Assembly: GCA_000499405.2 (NCBI GenBank)
Contig: HG738138.1
Location: 8,368,888 to 8,432,887 of the forward strand
Reading direction: 5' to 3'
Length of the DNA stretch: 64,000 nucleotides
Origin: Onchocerca volvulus
Lineage: Eukaryota; Nematoda; Chromadorea; Rhabditida; Onchocercidae
Below, piece by piece: positions 25,248 through 36,600 of the stretch. The notes below the pieces were generated by a model. That model was not told where the DNA came from. It saw nothing but the letters and a program-made list of their open reading frames with translations, and did no database searches. How positions within the stretch are numbered: the stretch's first letter is position 1; each line of letters opens with the position of its first letter. Both the position numbers and the translations under genes were made by a program.

Positions 25248-25313
25248 TAAAAGTTGTCACTATATAACGATCTAGAAAAATACTGCTAGATCATTATGTA
25301 TTGACAACTTTTA
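25248..25313 (+). ncRNA. Imperfect 28-bp hairpin resembling a microRNA precursor
   Basis: Arms 25248-25275 and 25286-25313 pair at 25 of 28 positions by Watson-Crick plus one G-U wobble, around a 10-nt loop (25276-25285). The two remaining mismatches are isolated. It lies 75 bases after the mrps-24 stop codon. Arm length and mismatch pattern fit a pre-miRNA, but the loop is short and flanking basal-stem pairing was not found. A mobile-element remnant is the main alternative. Confidence 0.35.
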
Positions 25314-25388
25314 CGTCCTTCAAATTTAATAAAATCTCAAACGGAATTTTCTGTCTCTTTCTATCTTCAACTGCTTCTGGTGCTGTAG

Positions 25389-26535
25389 AAACTATCCTGA
25401 TATAGAAATATGTGTGGATTCCCCACTTGAATGCGCTAACCACACACAACTAATAATTATTCAAGGGATTCAGTTCAGGCAATATTCGAATTTCATCCAA
25501 TCCTGCAAATGACACTGAACTCTGATTACAAATTTTACATTTCCTTTCTGACATTCATTTATGAATCAGTTAATCCTAAATATCTTGGATTCCACTTATC
25601 TCAGCGCAGCGAATTCTCCAACTTAGTTTATGACAAATATTTTCTCATACTATTGAAACGACTTCTACATGGAGACAAAATACATAATACAACCGGCGAC
25701 CTGCTTGATTTTGTGATGAAGTGAATCCCCCCAATGACAACTAGATCTTTACAAGACATATTTATCAAATAAAAAAGCATGGAAAACCGAATGAAAACAG
25801 TGTAGTAGTAATCCTTTCTGAGGTTCACTTATGACTTGTCGAGTGGACAATTTGTCCACCAATTATGGTGCAGAAAAAAGAAAAACAGCAATGAATGCTG
25901 AAGACTTTACTAACGATAAAACGCTCTGCAAGGAATACAAACTGTCCAGAGATAATATAGCCTGCTCGCTACATCATCCAAACGGAACAAGAGTCGGAAG
26001 AGAAATGTTACATATTACAGCACTGCCGGTAAGAATAAGAGGATGCTTGATCAGAGGAAGTGGATAAATAGTACAAGCATTTGAGCATACTAGATTTGAT
26101 TTTTCTTTTTATATTTTGCACAACAGAAACTTTATCACAGTACAGGAAATCACGAGTCCTTAATAAAACAAGGAAATATAATTCCGATAACGGATCAACA
26201 TACCATACAAATAATTTTTAACGGTGGCAAGAAAAACGAGTAATTGGCCAACATCTTCAAGATACAATAAAGAAACTGACGCAAAGCTCCGAATTTTCTA
26301 AGGTGGAAGGATGCATATCATGCACTGCGATACTTCCAATCGACAAAATCAATTTAGAACCTTATTTCACGCTGTCGCACATATCACTTTCAAGACCTCG
26401 ATGAAGCACGAAGAATTCACGAATTCAATAAATAAAAGCAATCGAGTAGAAAAAGAAGTATCTCCACAGAGATACAAATCACAAGCGATAGTTAAAATAC
26501 AATCAGATTCACTTTCATCGCTTAGAAATATATGA
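25389..26535 (+). pseudogene. Unresolved, frame-broken coding-like region
   Basis: Several blocks have protein-like composition but cannot be joined in one frame. A strong polypyrimidine tract and acceptor end at 25388. The following block is open to 25508. An overlapping block in another frame (about 25467-25724) reads ...FLTFIYESVNPKYLGF...LLDFVMK stop. Block 25823-26029 splices cleanly (GTAAGA donor at 26030; CAACAG acceptor) to 26128-26244, ending in a stop. A one-base shift gives WQEKRVIGQHLQDTIKKL... to about 26400, and a further shift continues to 26535, overlapping the CNOT4 3' end. I recognise no family. A decayed gene, or a fast-evolving gene with sequence errors, would fit. Spacing from the mrps-24 stop (216 bp) is operon-like. 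Confidence 0.4.
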
Positions 26536-29500
26536 GAAACCGGGTGGGGGCATCATCCATTGTTGTGATGGATGAGAATAGGAATTTATGGATGGCACCG
26601 GTGGCGGAGCGGGTGATGTCATTGGGTTCAAGAGCTGTGCCGACATCGGCAATGTTTGATCATAATTTAAAGTTGATGAAAATTGATTGGTAGTGCGCTG
26701 CATTTCCATAGGTGATGTCCGACTAGGTGGATAACCTGTAACAACTTTATCGAAATGGTTTTAAACCTAAAAAAATTACTTTTTCAGTAAAATCATTCAC
26801 AAATGTAAACAATAAAAAATCTCTTATACATAAACGACTTTAAAAAATGCGTGGCTTAGAAATATAGAAATGACAACCTGCAATACTAAGATCGGGTACA
26901 AAACGAACATTCACATTCGGCAACAAAGCTCGGAAACCTTCCTGCCACTCGTGAAGTTTGGTACCATCAATTTGGTTTGCTGCAGCTAGAGAAACGTTTG
27001 AGTGATATTGCGTATTATTGTTAAAGGAAGGGCATCGCTGTGGCTGTGCTGAATTGAAGGCCAAATTAGTAGCTGGATTCACGAAATTATTAACTCGAGC
27101 CATCTGAGGTTTTGGGGGTGGAAAATACGGATGTGGCGAGTACTGATTTGTGTGAAATACCGATTGTTGGGTAAATGTTTGGGCGGTCTGCGATGAAAGT
27201 TTTATTGGTTGTGAAAAACAATCAATATTAGCGCATGAATAATTATTCGTCGTCGTCGTCGTCGTTGCTGAATCAATATCTGTTCCGAGTGCATTCCTCA
27301 ACGACATTGGGGAGGCACCATTCGAAATACCCATGGAAGGCCAACCACATTGCAGACCCAATGACATCAATGACGATGATACAGATGCCATTCCACTAAT
27401 ACTAAAAAATTATCCAAATAGTAAGCTACCGGAAAAAATGAAACATATACTGCCCTTTTAAAAAAACAACAAAAGAATTTGTAAAGTGCAGATAGTGAAA
27501 TTCACTTCATGTCCTCACCAACTAAGTAATTGGTGAGAACATGAACAATCCTTACTTTTGTGTTGAACATTGCGGTAAAATCGTTTTCTCTTCTTCCAAC
27601 AAATCTGCTAAACCTTTTGCCGACTCCGAAATAGGATCAAAACCTGAAAATTTTCCATTTTAAATCCCATCTTAATTTACGAATTTGAGAGTGTATACCT
27701 CATCTATTAGTGATTTTTGGATCGTTCCTCTAAATTACCATCAAATACACTAAGAAATATCTAATACTCTAATGAAACTACTTTAAAATATTACTGCAAT
27801 ATACATAAGCGTTCGTAAGAGGAAGTTCCAAAAAACCATCAAAAAATTTATTATCATTAAAATGAAAAAGCAACCTAAATCATCATCGCTATGTACACTA
27901 AGACGTGTGCTTTTCGGTAACATTTTAGTCTGTGAGTTAGAGAATGTTGTTGGAAATTCATTGACTGCATTCTTTGTTGTCAGATTATCAACTTTTCCAC
28001 AGATTCCTAGAGCACGCTGCCAATCACATGGTGCAGTATTATTTGCCGATTGTAAACTGTTGCTATTCGATGGTATCTTCACATTGTTCACATCCATTTT
28101 CTCCTTAGTCTAAAATAGTACTATGATTTAGCAATTTCGTACTGATTTGGAACAGGAAAGAAAAAAACTCTGGAAACCTATTCTAACTGAACATCGTAAG
28201 AAACAAGAGATCAAATATTACAAAAGAAAACAATAAACGAGACTTCAGTACAAGCCATGAATTTTGTTTACGAATCTCATCTCAAGCCAGATTACGTCTG
28301 TACTCCAAGAATTGGAATTAGTAAAGATAAAGAGAAATTTCGGTCATTCAAAATTTTTTAACTTTCGTATTATTCATATGACACAGCAAGAAAATAATAT
28401 GTAAAATATCAACGTTAGAAAACATTAGAAAAACTCCAAACAATCCAACTATTTGTAGCAGCAAGATTAACAAAAACATCACAATAGTTAGAACAATTAG
28501 TGCATCACATCGCCCATGATGGCGCTACTATATTGTCAGATACATCTTCCAGAGGCATTCCAAAAGAAGATTACATCAAGGACCACAGTTGTTTCATCTA
28601 CCAAGAGGCGTATTGATAGTCAAAAGTGATTATAAAAAGTAACGAACATTTAAGAACATTTTCTCTATCGAACCACATGTGGTGGTAATGAGCGGCACAA
28701 CATTCTGACTAGATGAAATCCATTCTGATAACCGAGATCTAAATTGTTCTATATTCAATCCCAATATTTTATCTAACAACTGAATTAAACGGTTGATTTT
28801 TAACTTTTTACAGCTCAGGATTTAGAACTCTTCTCCCAACCAATGTAAAAGGCAAGGAAGTTAATTCCAGAGCAGTTTTTAAAAAACTTGAAGTCAAGGT
28901 TAGTATCCTTATTTTTCTAAAAGGGATGACATATATGAGAATATAAGAAATTCTTGGTTCTGGAAACAAGACTCAAGTTGGCTATTTTTTAGCCTGTGTA
29001 AACCTTACCTTTGATACACATTTTTTGACTAAACTGAAAGAAAAAAAAAAACTGAAATTACAAGACAACGGCAGATGCAGATAGGAAAACTGTTTCTCCT
29101 AACCAATGTCAGTTATTCTCAACTTATGTTTGCCCTATACTTGATATCTGTAATGCAAAAGTCAACCAACACAAAATCTCAAATTCACTGCATGTTACTT
29201 CATCATTACTTCATACAACTTGCCTTGAACCAATCCCTTCATTAACTTTGGTTGCAGGAATCACTGTTTGTTGTTCAAGCATCGCTGATGATGGCACATC
29301 ATTTGCGCTTTCCAAAATTTTTTCAAGCTGAGATCGAGCCTAAAACTTCTCGCAAAGTTGAATAGTCAAAAGAAGTAATAAAAAGCGAAGAAATCTTTAC
29401 AGTCGGGAACAAAATATTTTAACTCTTATTCTGTCGATTCTTTTTTCGATTTCTTCGCAAAAATCAAGACTGTATGACCCGTGCAATTCAGACAAAATGA

Positions 29501-32500
29501 ACAGCAAAAAGAGAGCTATCGAAGCGACACAAGTCAATATAATTGATAAAAACTAGACATCAAAATATAACTAACTTCATTTTCTTTATCTGCACCCTTG
29601 TTCTCATTAATCAATTTATTATTCGCCACGGAACAAGGCTGATTCTCCGGTACTTCTCTGAAAAGTAGCGAAGTTATCTATTAGAACCGCGGATTAACGA
29701 TCACATCCACAAGAATTATTTAATAATTCATTACAACACAACCCTCAATCACGAGCAGAAAGTAAGTTAGACAGCATAGCACAATCACTTAAAAAGACTT
29801 AAAATGCCGACTATGACACCAGTTCATTAAATTTATATGCTAAATTAAATGGCAACGACACACATAGTTTGGCCAAGACGGATAACAACATCAACAAGAT
29901 TTTGCCGATTTGTTCAGTCTCATGTCCCACTGTGTTTTGATATTGTACCGAATCCATTTGCATATTGCGATAAACTGCTCATGACAGATTTTATAAGAGT
30001 TTTGCTTCATGAAACTAGAAAATCAATGAAAATTGTTCAGACAATGGGGAAAGATCTCACTGTGACTATGATATGCCACATGGTGTGTGAAATTAAGGAA
30101 AACAATTTTACTTGAAGTCCATTTCATAAGTGCATGACCATTTTAAGCTACCAAATACCAGAAAGCTTGCCTCTATGCAAGGTGAATGCATTACCTACCC
30201 ATTCGTCTGCTTTATGGTTTTCTTCATATTTTTGTCACTTGATGGTGATCTACTGTGAGAGATTTTCTCTCTGTCATGACTATTCTCCATCGGTGTTGAA
30301 CGAGAGTCCGGTCCATATTCTACGCTTTCACTTCTAAAATAAAAATAGAGGAAAAAAAAAAATTACAGATAAATTCGGGAGACAATACAAGTAAAATACA
30401 AATACAAATAAATGATATCACCTAAACGAATAATTGAGAAAGGATAAGATTTCATTGATTTTTAAGGGATTCACTTTCATAATGATCTTATTTGCTGCAT
30501 GTTTATCTAAGCCATTATTGACAGAAAAAACACGGTTCTTTAGAAAGCATGTTAGAATTCGATAAAATGTGTCTTAATATCTTAAAATACAAAGCATGCC
30601 ATCAAACAGTTGTTAATATTGTTTACGGAACAAACTACATTGAACAAACGAAAAAAACGTATGATACTACCATATGACACTTACTTTGATGGCTTTCCAC
30701 TCGTATTTGTCATAATCGAAGCCCTTCGACGTTGACTTTTCTCTCTGAGAGTTGATTCAATTAATCGTTTTTCATATTCCGCATGTCGCCCTAGATGCAT
30801 ATCATCTTTGGTAAAACTGACTTCTGTATCAGCCACGTCATGTAAATACATACATTCCTATAACAAAACACAAATTTCCACTACTATAATCGACAGGTTT
30901 CTTTTCATTTATAAATCCGTCCATCATTTATAACCTTTTCGAAAGACAGTTTTTTCTCTTTCTACATACTAAAAATATTGATAGAATAGTTGAATAGCAA
31001 GCACATGAATCTCTTTCACAAGATTCAGGATAGGTGCATAAGCAAAATATCATAAGAACTACCACAGGAAAAATTTTGGGAAAATTAGAACAAGCCAGAC
31101 AAGTTGTATGACTATATCACAAAACAAACCGGTTTATAACATGGCTGACTGCGAAGGAAATTTGTACAATATTTTGTTGTCCCAAGTGATGCCTTCACAA
31201 TACGTCCATCTAATTGGGCATTATTAACAGCCTATAAAAATTGTGCGAAAAAATTATGAATCTAAATCAAAATTATAAAGATCTATTGCCTGCCACGTCC
31301 TTTAAAAGATCTTACACAAACAGTATTCGAGATTAATAAATACTGCTATGAAAACCTCACATAATATATTCTAAAATCGCGCCTTCAGAAAAACAAGTGA
31401 GTAATACTTAAAACGCAAACCTGTATGGCTCTAAGTGCGTCTTCATATCTTGCGTAAGTTACATAAGCTGTGCACGATGCTGACTGTGGACCGTTCAGTG
31501 ATGGTGAAGAACCCACAGCAACCTGAATTAAAGTGCTCATGTAAATAATTAACAAAGCTTTTCTATGATCTTATTTCAGTGATACGAAACAATACCCGTT
31601 TGACTGACCTTTAAAATGCGGCCGTATTTCCCAAAATACTCGGGTTTCTTTAAAGTTTCTGGATCTGCAACTCTAGCCGACAAACCCACTACATACACAA
31701 GATTCTTTTGTAGTACTCTGAAAAGGAATTTGGAAAAATACTTTTCGTAAGTATTCGGATTCTTGTGAAAACTTTTGTCAAAAAAAAGACCTGTATGAGG
31801 ACAGATGTTTCCTGGATTCGCATATCTTGATCTTTTGTTGCTGTTGTTTTTGTCGTTTCTCCGTTTTTATTTTCTGAACATCTAAAGCAGTCAAAGGTTT
31901 GAAGTTGACAGGATCTTCAGGATACGGTTGCCTACATGCTGGACATAATCCATTCTCATCAGTTCGCAATCGATGCCAACAAAATCTACATATCTGAAAA
32001 TATGAGCAGCTGCTCCCACGTACAAAATTTTCGGATCATTCTTTCAGTACGTTTCGCTGCAATACTGCCATTATGTGTAAGTTATACGACCGCAAAATGA
32101 TATAATCTGACATTGCCATCATCAAACAAGCCCACATACTAGGTACTGCTCAAAAAATAAGTTCTTTCTCGGATTTGCTATGCTTAACAAAATCACCATT
32201 ACATTCTGAAAAGGAAATATACGAATTTGGTATAATTTAACCAATACATGAAAACTTTATTCCTCACTTGGTATTCACATTTGCACGGAAAAAAATTGAT
32301 GTCATCGATTTCGAGTGGTTCCATGCACAAAGGGCACTGAAAAAACTGTGGTTAAAGCCACTCCAAGAAGAACGTCTTAAAAATGCCTCATGAATCAGGA
32401 AATGAGAATGAGTCGGCATCCACAACACACGTTCGACAATAACAACAGTCAACTAACGAATTACTTCAGGAAAGTACCGAGAGTCAAATACAATATCCCT

Positions 32501-32702
32501 GGATGACACTCAACAATTAATGTGTGCGGTACCATAACCAACTCATTTAAGAGAGAATAAATAGTTATCCATGTGTTTTTTTATGTGGCAAGACCATTGG
32601 ATCATGAAAACAAGATTTTAATTCACTGCATTCTCATTACTGTGTTGAACTCGAAAAAGAAAAAGCACATACCTCTTTATCGGATTGCTCATCACTCGAC
32701 AT
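26515..32702 (-). CDS. ntl-4: CNOT4 / NTL-4 E3 ubiquitin ligase of the CCR4-NOT complex
   Basis: RING-type E3 ligase associated with CCR4-NOT, acting in mRNA decay and ribosome quality control. Exons in transcript order: 32673-32702, 32268-32336, 31791-31993, 31609-31717, 31421-31522, 31130-31231, 30685-30857, 30199-30333, 29576-29657, 29220-29339, 27875-28109, 27556-27643, 26878-27395, 26515-26735; 728 residues, every phase consistent. The C4C4 RING begins with CPLC (11-14) and continues with CRFCWHR and CPACRQPYPEDP. It is followed by a basic Lys/Gln linker, an RRM (KNLVYVVGL...YVTYARYEDALRAIQ), a CCCH finger (KYCTN...CYKPECMYLH) and a long low-complexity Ser/Asn/Gln/Pro-rich tail, as in animal CNOT4. 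The start is a ten-codon first exon just before the RING, as in relatives. It is divergent from exportin-T. Confidence 0.95.
27506..27545. repeat. 16-bp inverted repeat near a CNOT4 5' splice site
   Basis: Arms 27506-27521 and 27530-27545 pair at 15 of 16 positions around an 8-nt loop. On the transcribed (minus) strand the hairpin starts 10 bases inside the intron that follows exon 27556-27643, so it could fold next to that donor. Confidence 0.7.
28814..28898 (+). other. Exon-like 85-nt stretch antisense to a CNOT4 intron
   Basis: A very good acceptor (AACTTTTTACAG ending 28813) and a consensus donor (CAAG|GTTAGT at 28899) bound one open frame (SGFRTLLPTNVKGKEVN...) of balanced composition on the strand opposite CNOT4. 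No partner exon was found on either side. It could be a chance match, a relic exon, or part of an antisense transcript. Confidence 0.2.
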
Positions 32703-33665
32703 CGCTCTCCGCCTTGTTTAGTAGTAACGCACTTCGAAAAACTACAAAAGATTTGTGTTCTCAATCTAAATCATGCTAAAATCAAGTTATGTAGCCGTTA
32801 TCACAAAATACTCGTATAAAAAATGCTTTCTCGCAAAAATGATGTCTTCTAACTCCTCCACTAGAAAATCGACTTTCCGAGAACTTATTCCTTCTTCATC
32901 ATAGTGAAACGGAATATAAACGATAGCCTATAGTTTACGTATAACGAAAAAATATTGTCCCTCTCAGCCTCCTACAGATTATCAAAATTTCATCTGTATG
33001 ATGAGATAGGGTACTTTGTTCATAATGACGAATTCAGAATTACTGGGAAAAATGTTCAGAAGCAGACTGAGATTCTCCAAAGAATCCCATTCATTATCGA
33101 ATAGAGGCTTTTTTCTTCCATGCAAGTGAGACGACGAAATATTTCCAAGAGAAATGAAATCTATCGCCTCCCCGCGTTCTTGTCTTCAATGTGTCAACAA
33201 CGGGAAAAAACAGTACTGGTAGCAATCCGCATCTTACAAGCGCCTGGCACCAATCAATTACAATATTTCACCTCATCTCAGTCTTTTCCGCTATGAAACT
33301 TTGTATCCCGCCATATTGAGGAGCGATTCAAAATACAGCTGGGTGAAGAGGTGGTTAGTGTATGTTTCTTTTTGTCCTTAAATATTGTTAGGTGTTGGTG
33401 ATCTCGGAACTCGGTTTCCCAATCGTATCGCAATTTCCTAGAAACTTTATTTATTGTGATGTAGAACGACCAAAGATTCCCAAGAGTAACAATGATGGAC
33501 AGATTTCTCCCGAATCTCCATATGCTGTTTTCATTTTCCGCTAAAAAATTTTCATCCAGCTAATATGTTCCGTAAGCTTCTATGTTCCGCTCTTGTTCTC
33601 CAACGTTTTAGGTGTTTTACTCGAAGGAACGACGTTCGTGGATTCCATAGTAGCTTCTATTCATT
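32703..33665. promoter_or_regulatory. Divergent upstream region of CNOT4 and exportin-T
   Basis: 963 bases between two divergent start codons, with no coding signal. It probably contains both promoters. No TATA element or known motif was assigned. Confidence 0.45.
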
Positions 33666-36600
33666 ATGGTTTCTATCGCCTCATTGGCTGATACTGCACA
33701 GCATCACGTGGTGAGTTATTTTGAATATTGAGTTTTAGGGTTGTGATATTATAATTTTTGAAATCAATTTATTTACTGTCAAAATCAACTGCAGTTAATC
33801 TTTGTATTTGGCCGAAAACTTGTTGTATGCAAATTCTGACTCTTTTTCTATCATAAATCATCTTTTTCTGTGAACAAGTTAATAATGCTTGCGGTATGAT
33901 TTGACTGGTGATGCTGGATGTATTTTTTTAAAAGCCAGTTTTGCGATGGTTATAACTGGTATACAGTTCCATCATCGCGGAAAAGTGAATAAAGTTTTGA
34001 TTATTTTTGATCTTCAAAATATTATTTTGGATTTAAAATTTATCGATTTACAGATTTTCGATTACATTGAAAAACTGAGGAAAGATTGTGATGGTTGGAA
34101 GAACTGCATCGAAAAAATCATCAGCGGCTGGTCTGGATGCTTGTTAAATGAAGCTTTTTTTATTAAACGAGATGATTTTAATTGTCAGAACTTCTTTTCA
34201 TTATTTAATAGCATTGGTGGCCTGATTTAGAATAACTTTTTTTTTCTTTTTCTTCATTAAAGAAGCAAATTTCAGTGATCCAGAGGAGCACTTCATGCTT
34301 CTGCAAGTGATTGAAACATATTTGACAATGCGTTATGCTGATAATGATCAGGATCAGGATATTATTCGAAGATGGATGCGTAGCTGGTTGCAGCATTTGT
34401 AAGTTCAGTATTTGATGATCTGTTCTCAGAATGATTTGTTCTTCAAATTGGAAATTTTTATTCTAGAAGTTCACCTGGGAATCCTCCACCATATCTAGTG
34501 AACAAAATGGCTCAGCTCTTTGCGTTAGTTTTTGCTGCTGATTTTCCAAAGCGTTGGCCGAATTTCATGGAAGAGGTAATTTTCCTTTATATCTACGTTA
34601 TGCAGTTTAAAATTGAATATCTATCAAGTTTTTTTCTTGTTTTAATGTATATCAAGAAAAAGACCATTGCGATTCATTAATGATTTGTTTTTCTTCAGGT
34701 ATTTTTTCAACAAATGGCATCGTCACCTGAAATAACGATCTTTTTCCTGCGTACTTTGATTGCTATTGATTGTGAGGTAGTTGATCGAGAAATTCGGCGC
34801 ACTAAACAGGTATCGCAGTTTGAAGGAAGACGATGTTTTATCAATCTATTCCAAAAATTATTGATCTACTCAAGATTTTTTTTTTTTTGTGCCAATAGAA
34901 ATACAGAATTCATTTATTATAATCATTATCATTTAAATAGAAGAATTCTTTTCTGGCTGGATGAACTTACGCAAACATAGAAAAACTGCCATTTTCTTAC
35001 AAGAAAAACACTGCCGCAAATGGCCGATTTTATATATTGGGATTTTTCTGAGAACGGTTGATAGACTGTACTACAGTGTAGAATTTCGTATGTTGTATGA
35101 ATGTTCATTAGGAAGCAGTATAACTTAACAAACAAAAATGAAGGTGATGAAAAACTGCATAAAGATTTTGCTCAGACCTGATTTTTTTTCTATTGTTATA
35201 TTGCGCAAGAAAGTAAAGTAAAAGAAAGGAAATGCCCATAATTATTGTCAAGTTTACTTTATTGGCAACTGATTATTTGTTTAATGACAACTTTTTTTTG
35301 TCCTCGCTATTTTTTGCACTTATGATTTTTTGCTTACTTTTTTCTCTTGCAGGTAATTGAGAGAAATATGCGGATAAAGGATGCTATGCGTGATAATTGC
35401 AACTATAGCCTGGCATTAATATGGACTCAAATACTAGTCAGTTTAAGAAAAGTTTCGTTGAATTTAGTTCGAAACTTTTTTGTCAGAACTAGTTCATGTT
35501 ATTCTTGAATTTATTTTATTGTTTCCTCTTTCCAACTGAAGATCCATTTTCAGTCGGAAATTAAGCAATTATTGTTGCTAATAGTGTTGCTTAACAGGAT
35601 TTAAGGATATCAGTACTTTAAATTACATACTATTTCACGAAAAAGTTTCATATTTTCAGGCAGAAAGCAATGATTTGAAGACTCGAGTGCTTTGTTTAGA
35701 CGTCATTGCTTGTTACATTGACTGGATTGATTTGGAACTTGTTGTTAACAATATTACCATCCCATTTATCATTAGTAAGTTGACAATTAAGAAATTACTT
35801 TTTCAGTTGAAATTAGTTGCATTTTCTTGATGATTTTTAAATATTCATATTCTGCGCCAAATTGGATCTATGAACATGATTTTTAGATTGTTTAAAGAAT
35901 GAACATACTTGTGAATCAGCAGTATCAGCTATTAGTGCAATGGTCACAAAAGGAATGGATGCTGAAAAGAAGCTTTTGCTTATTGCATCACTGTGTACTG
36001 TTTTGCATGAGAACGGGTCCTTTGATTTGAAAGTAAGCATTTAAATTTTAGTCTCTCTCACACCAGCGGAAAGCATAGAATCTAAATAAATAACATTAGA
36101 AATAGATTCTTTTGTTCAGCCGTCACAGGTTAATACAATAAAATATTTGTAGGAAAATGATATCGATGATGTTTTGAGAACTGGAGCGCTCATATGCTCA
36201 CTAGGTTGTGCTTTGATCGATTGCCATATATGGTACTTTTTTGATTTGCTTACTAACATAATATTGTATTGCACATTAATTGGTTAATTTCAGTCGGTGA
36301 TATCGACTACTTTTAAGAAAGAGAAAGAACGTGATAGTTGAAAATGCTAAACTTCATTTTTTATCTCAATATGCTGTGGTGCAAGTTTTAAGGCACTGAA
36401 GATTTTTTGTCTCACACCACACACCAATATGTATGACATTTCTAACAATATGTATGACACTTCTCAAGTTAGCTATAACTGGAAGAATATAAAGCCGTAT
36501 ACGGGATGTTAAAAATTGTCTAAACTTCTTTTTTTTTTTTTTTCTTTAATGTCAAGTAATTTTTAGTTTTTCAAAAGTTGGTAACATAGAAAAATCTATG

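Noticed and set aside
29849..30115. 88-residue plus-strand ORF in a CNOT4 intron
   Set aside because: No splice signals and no family; treated as chance.
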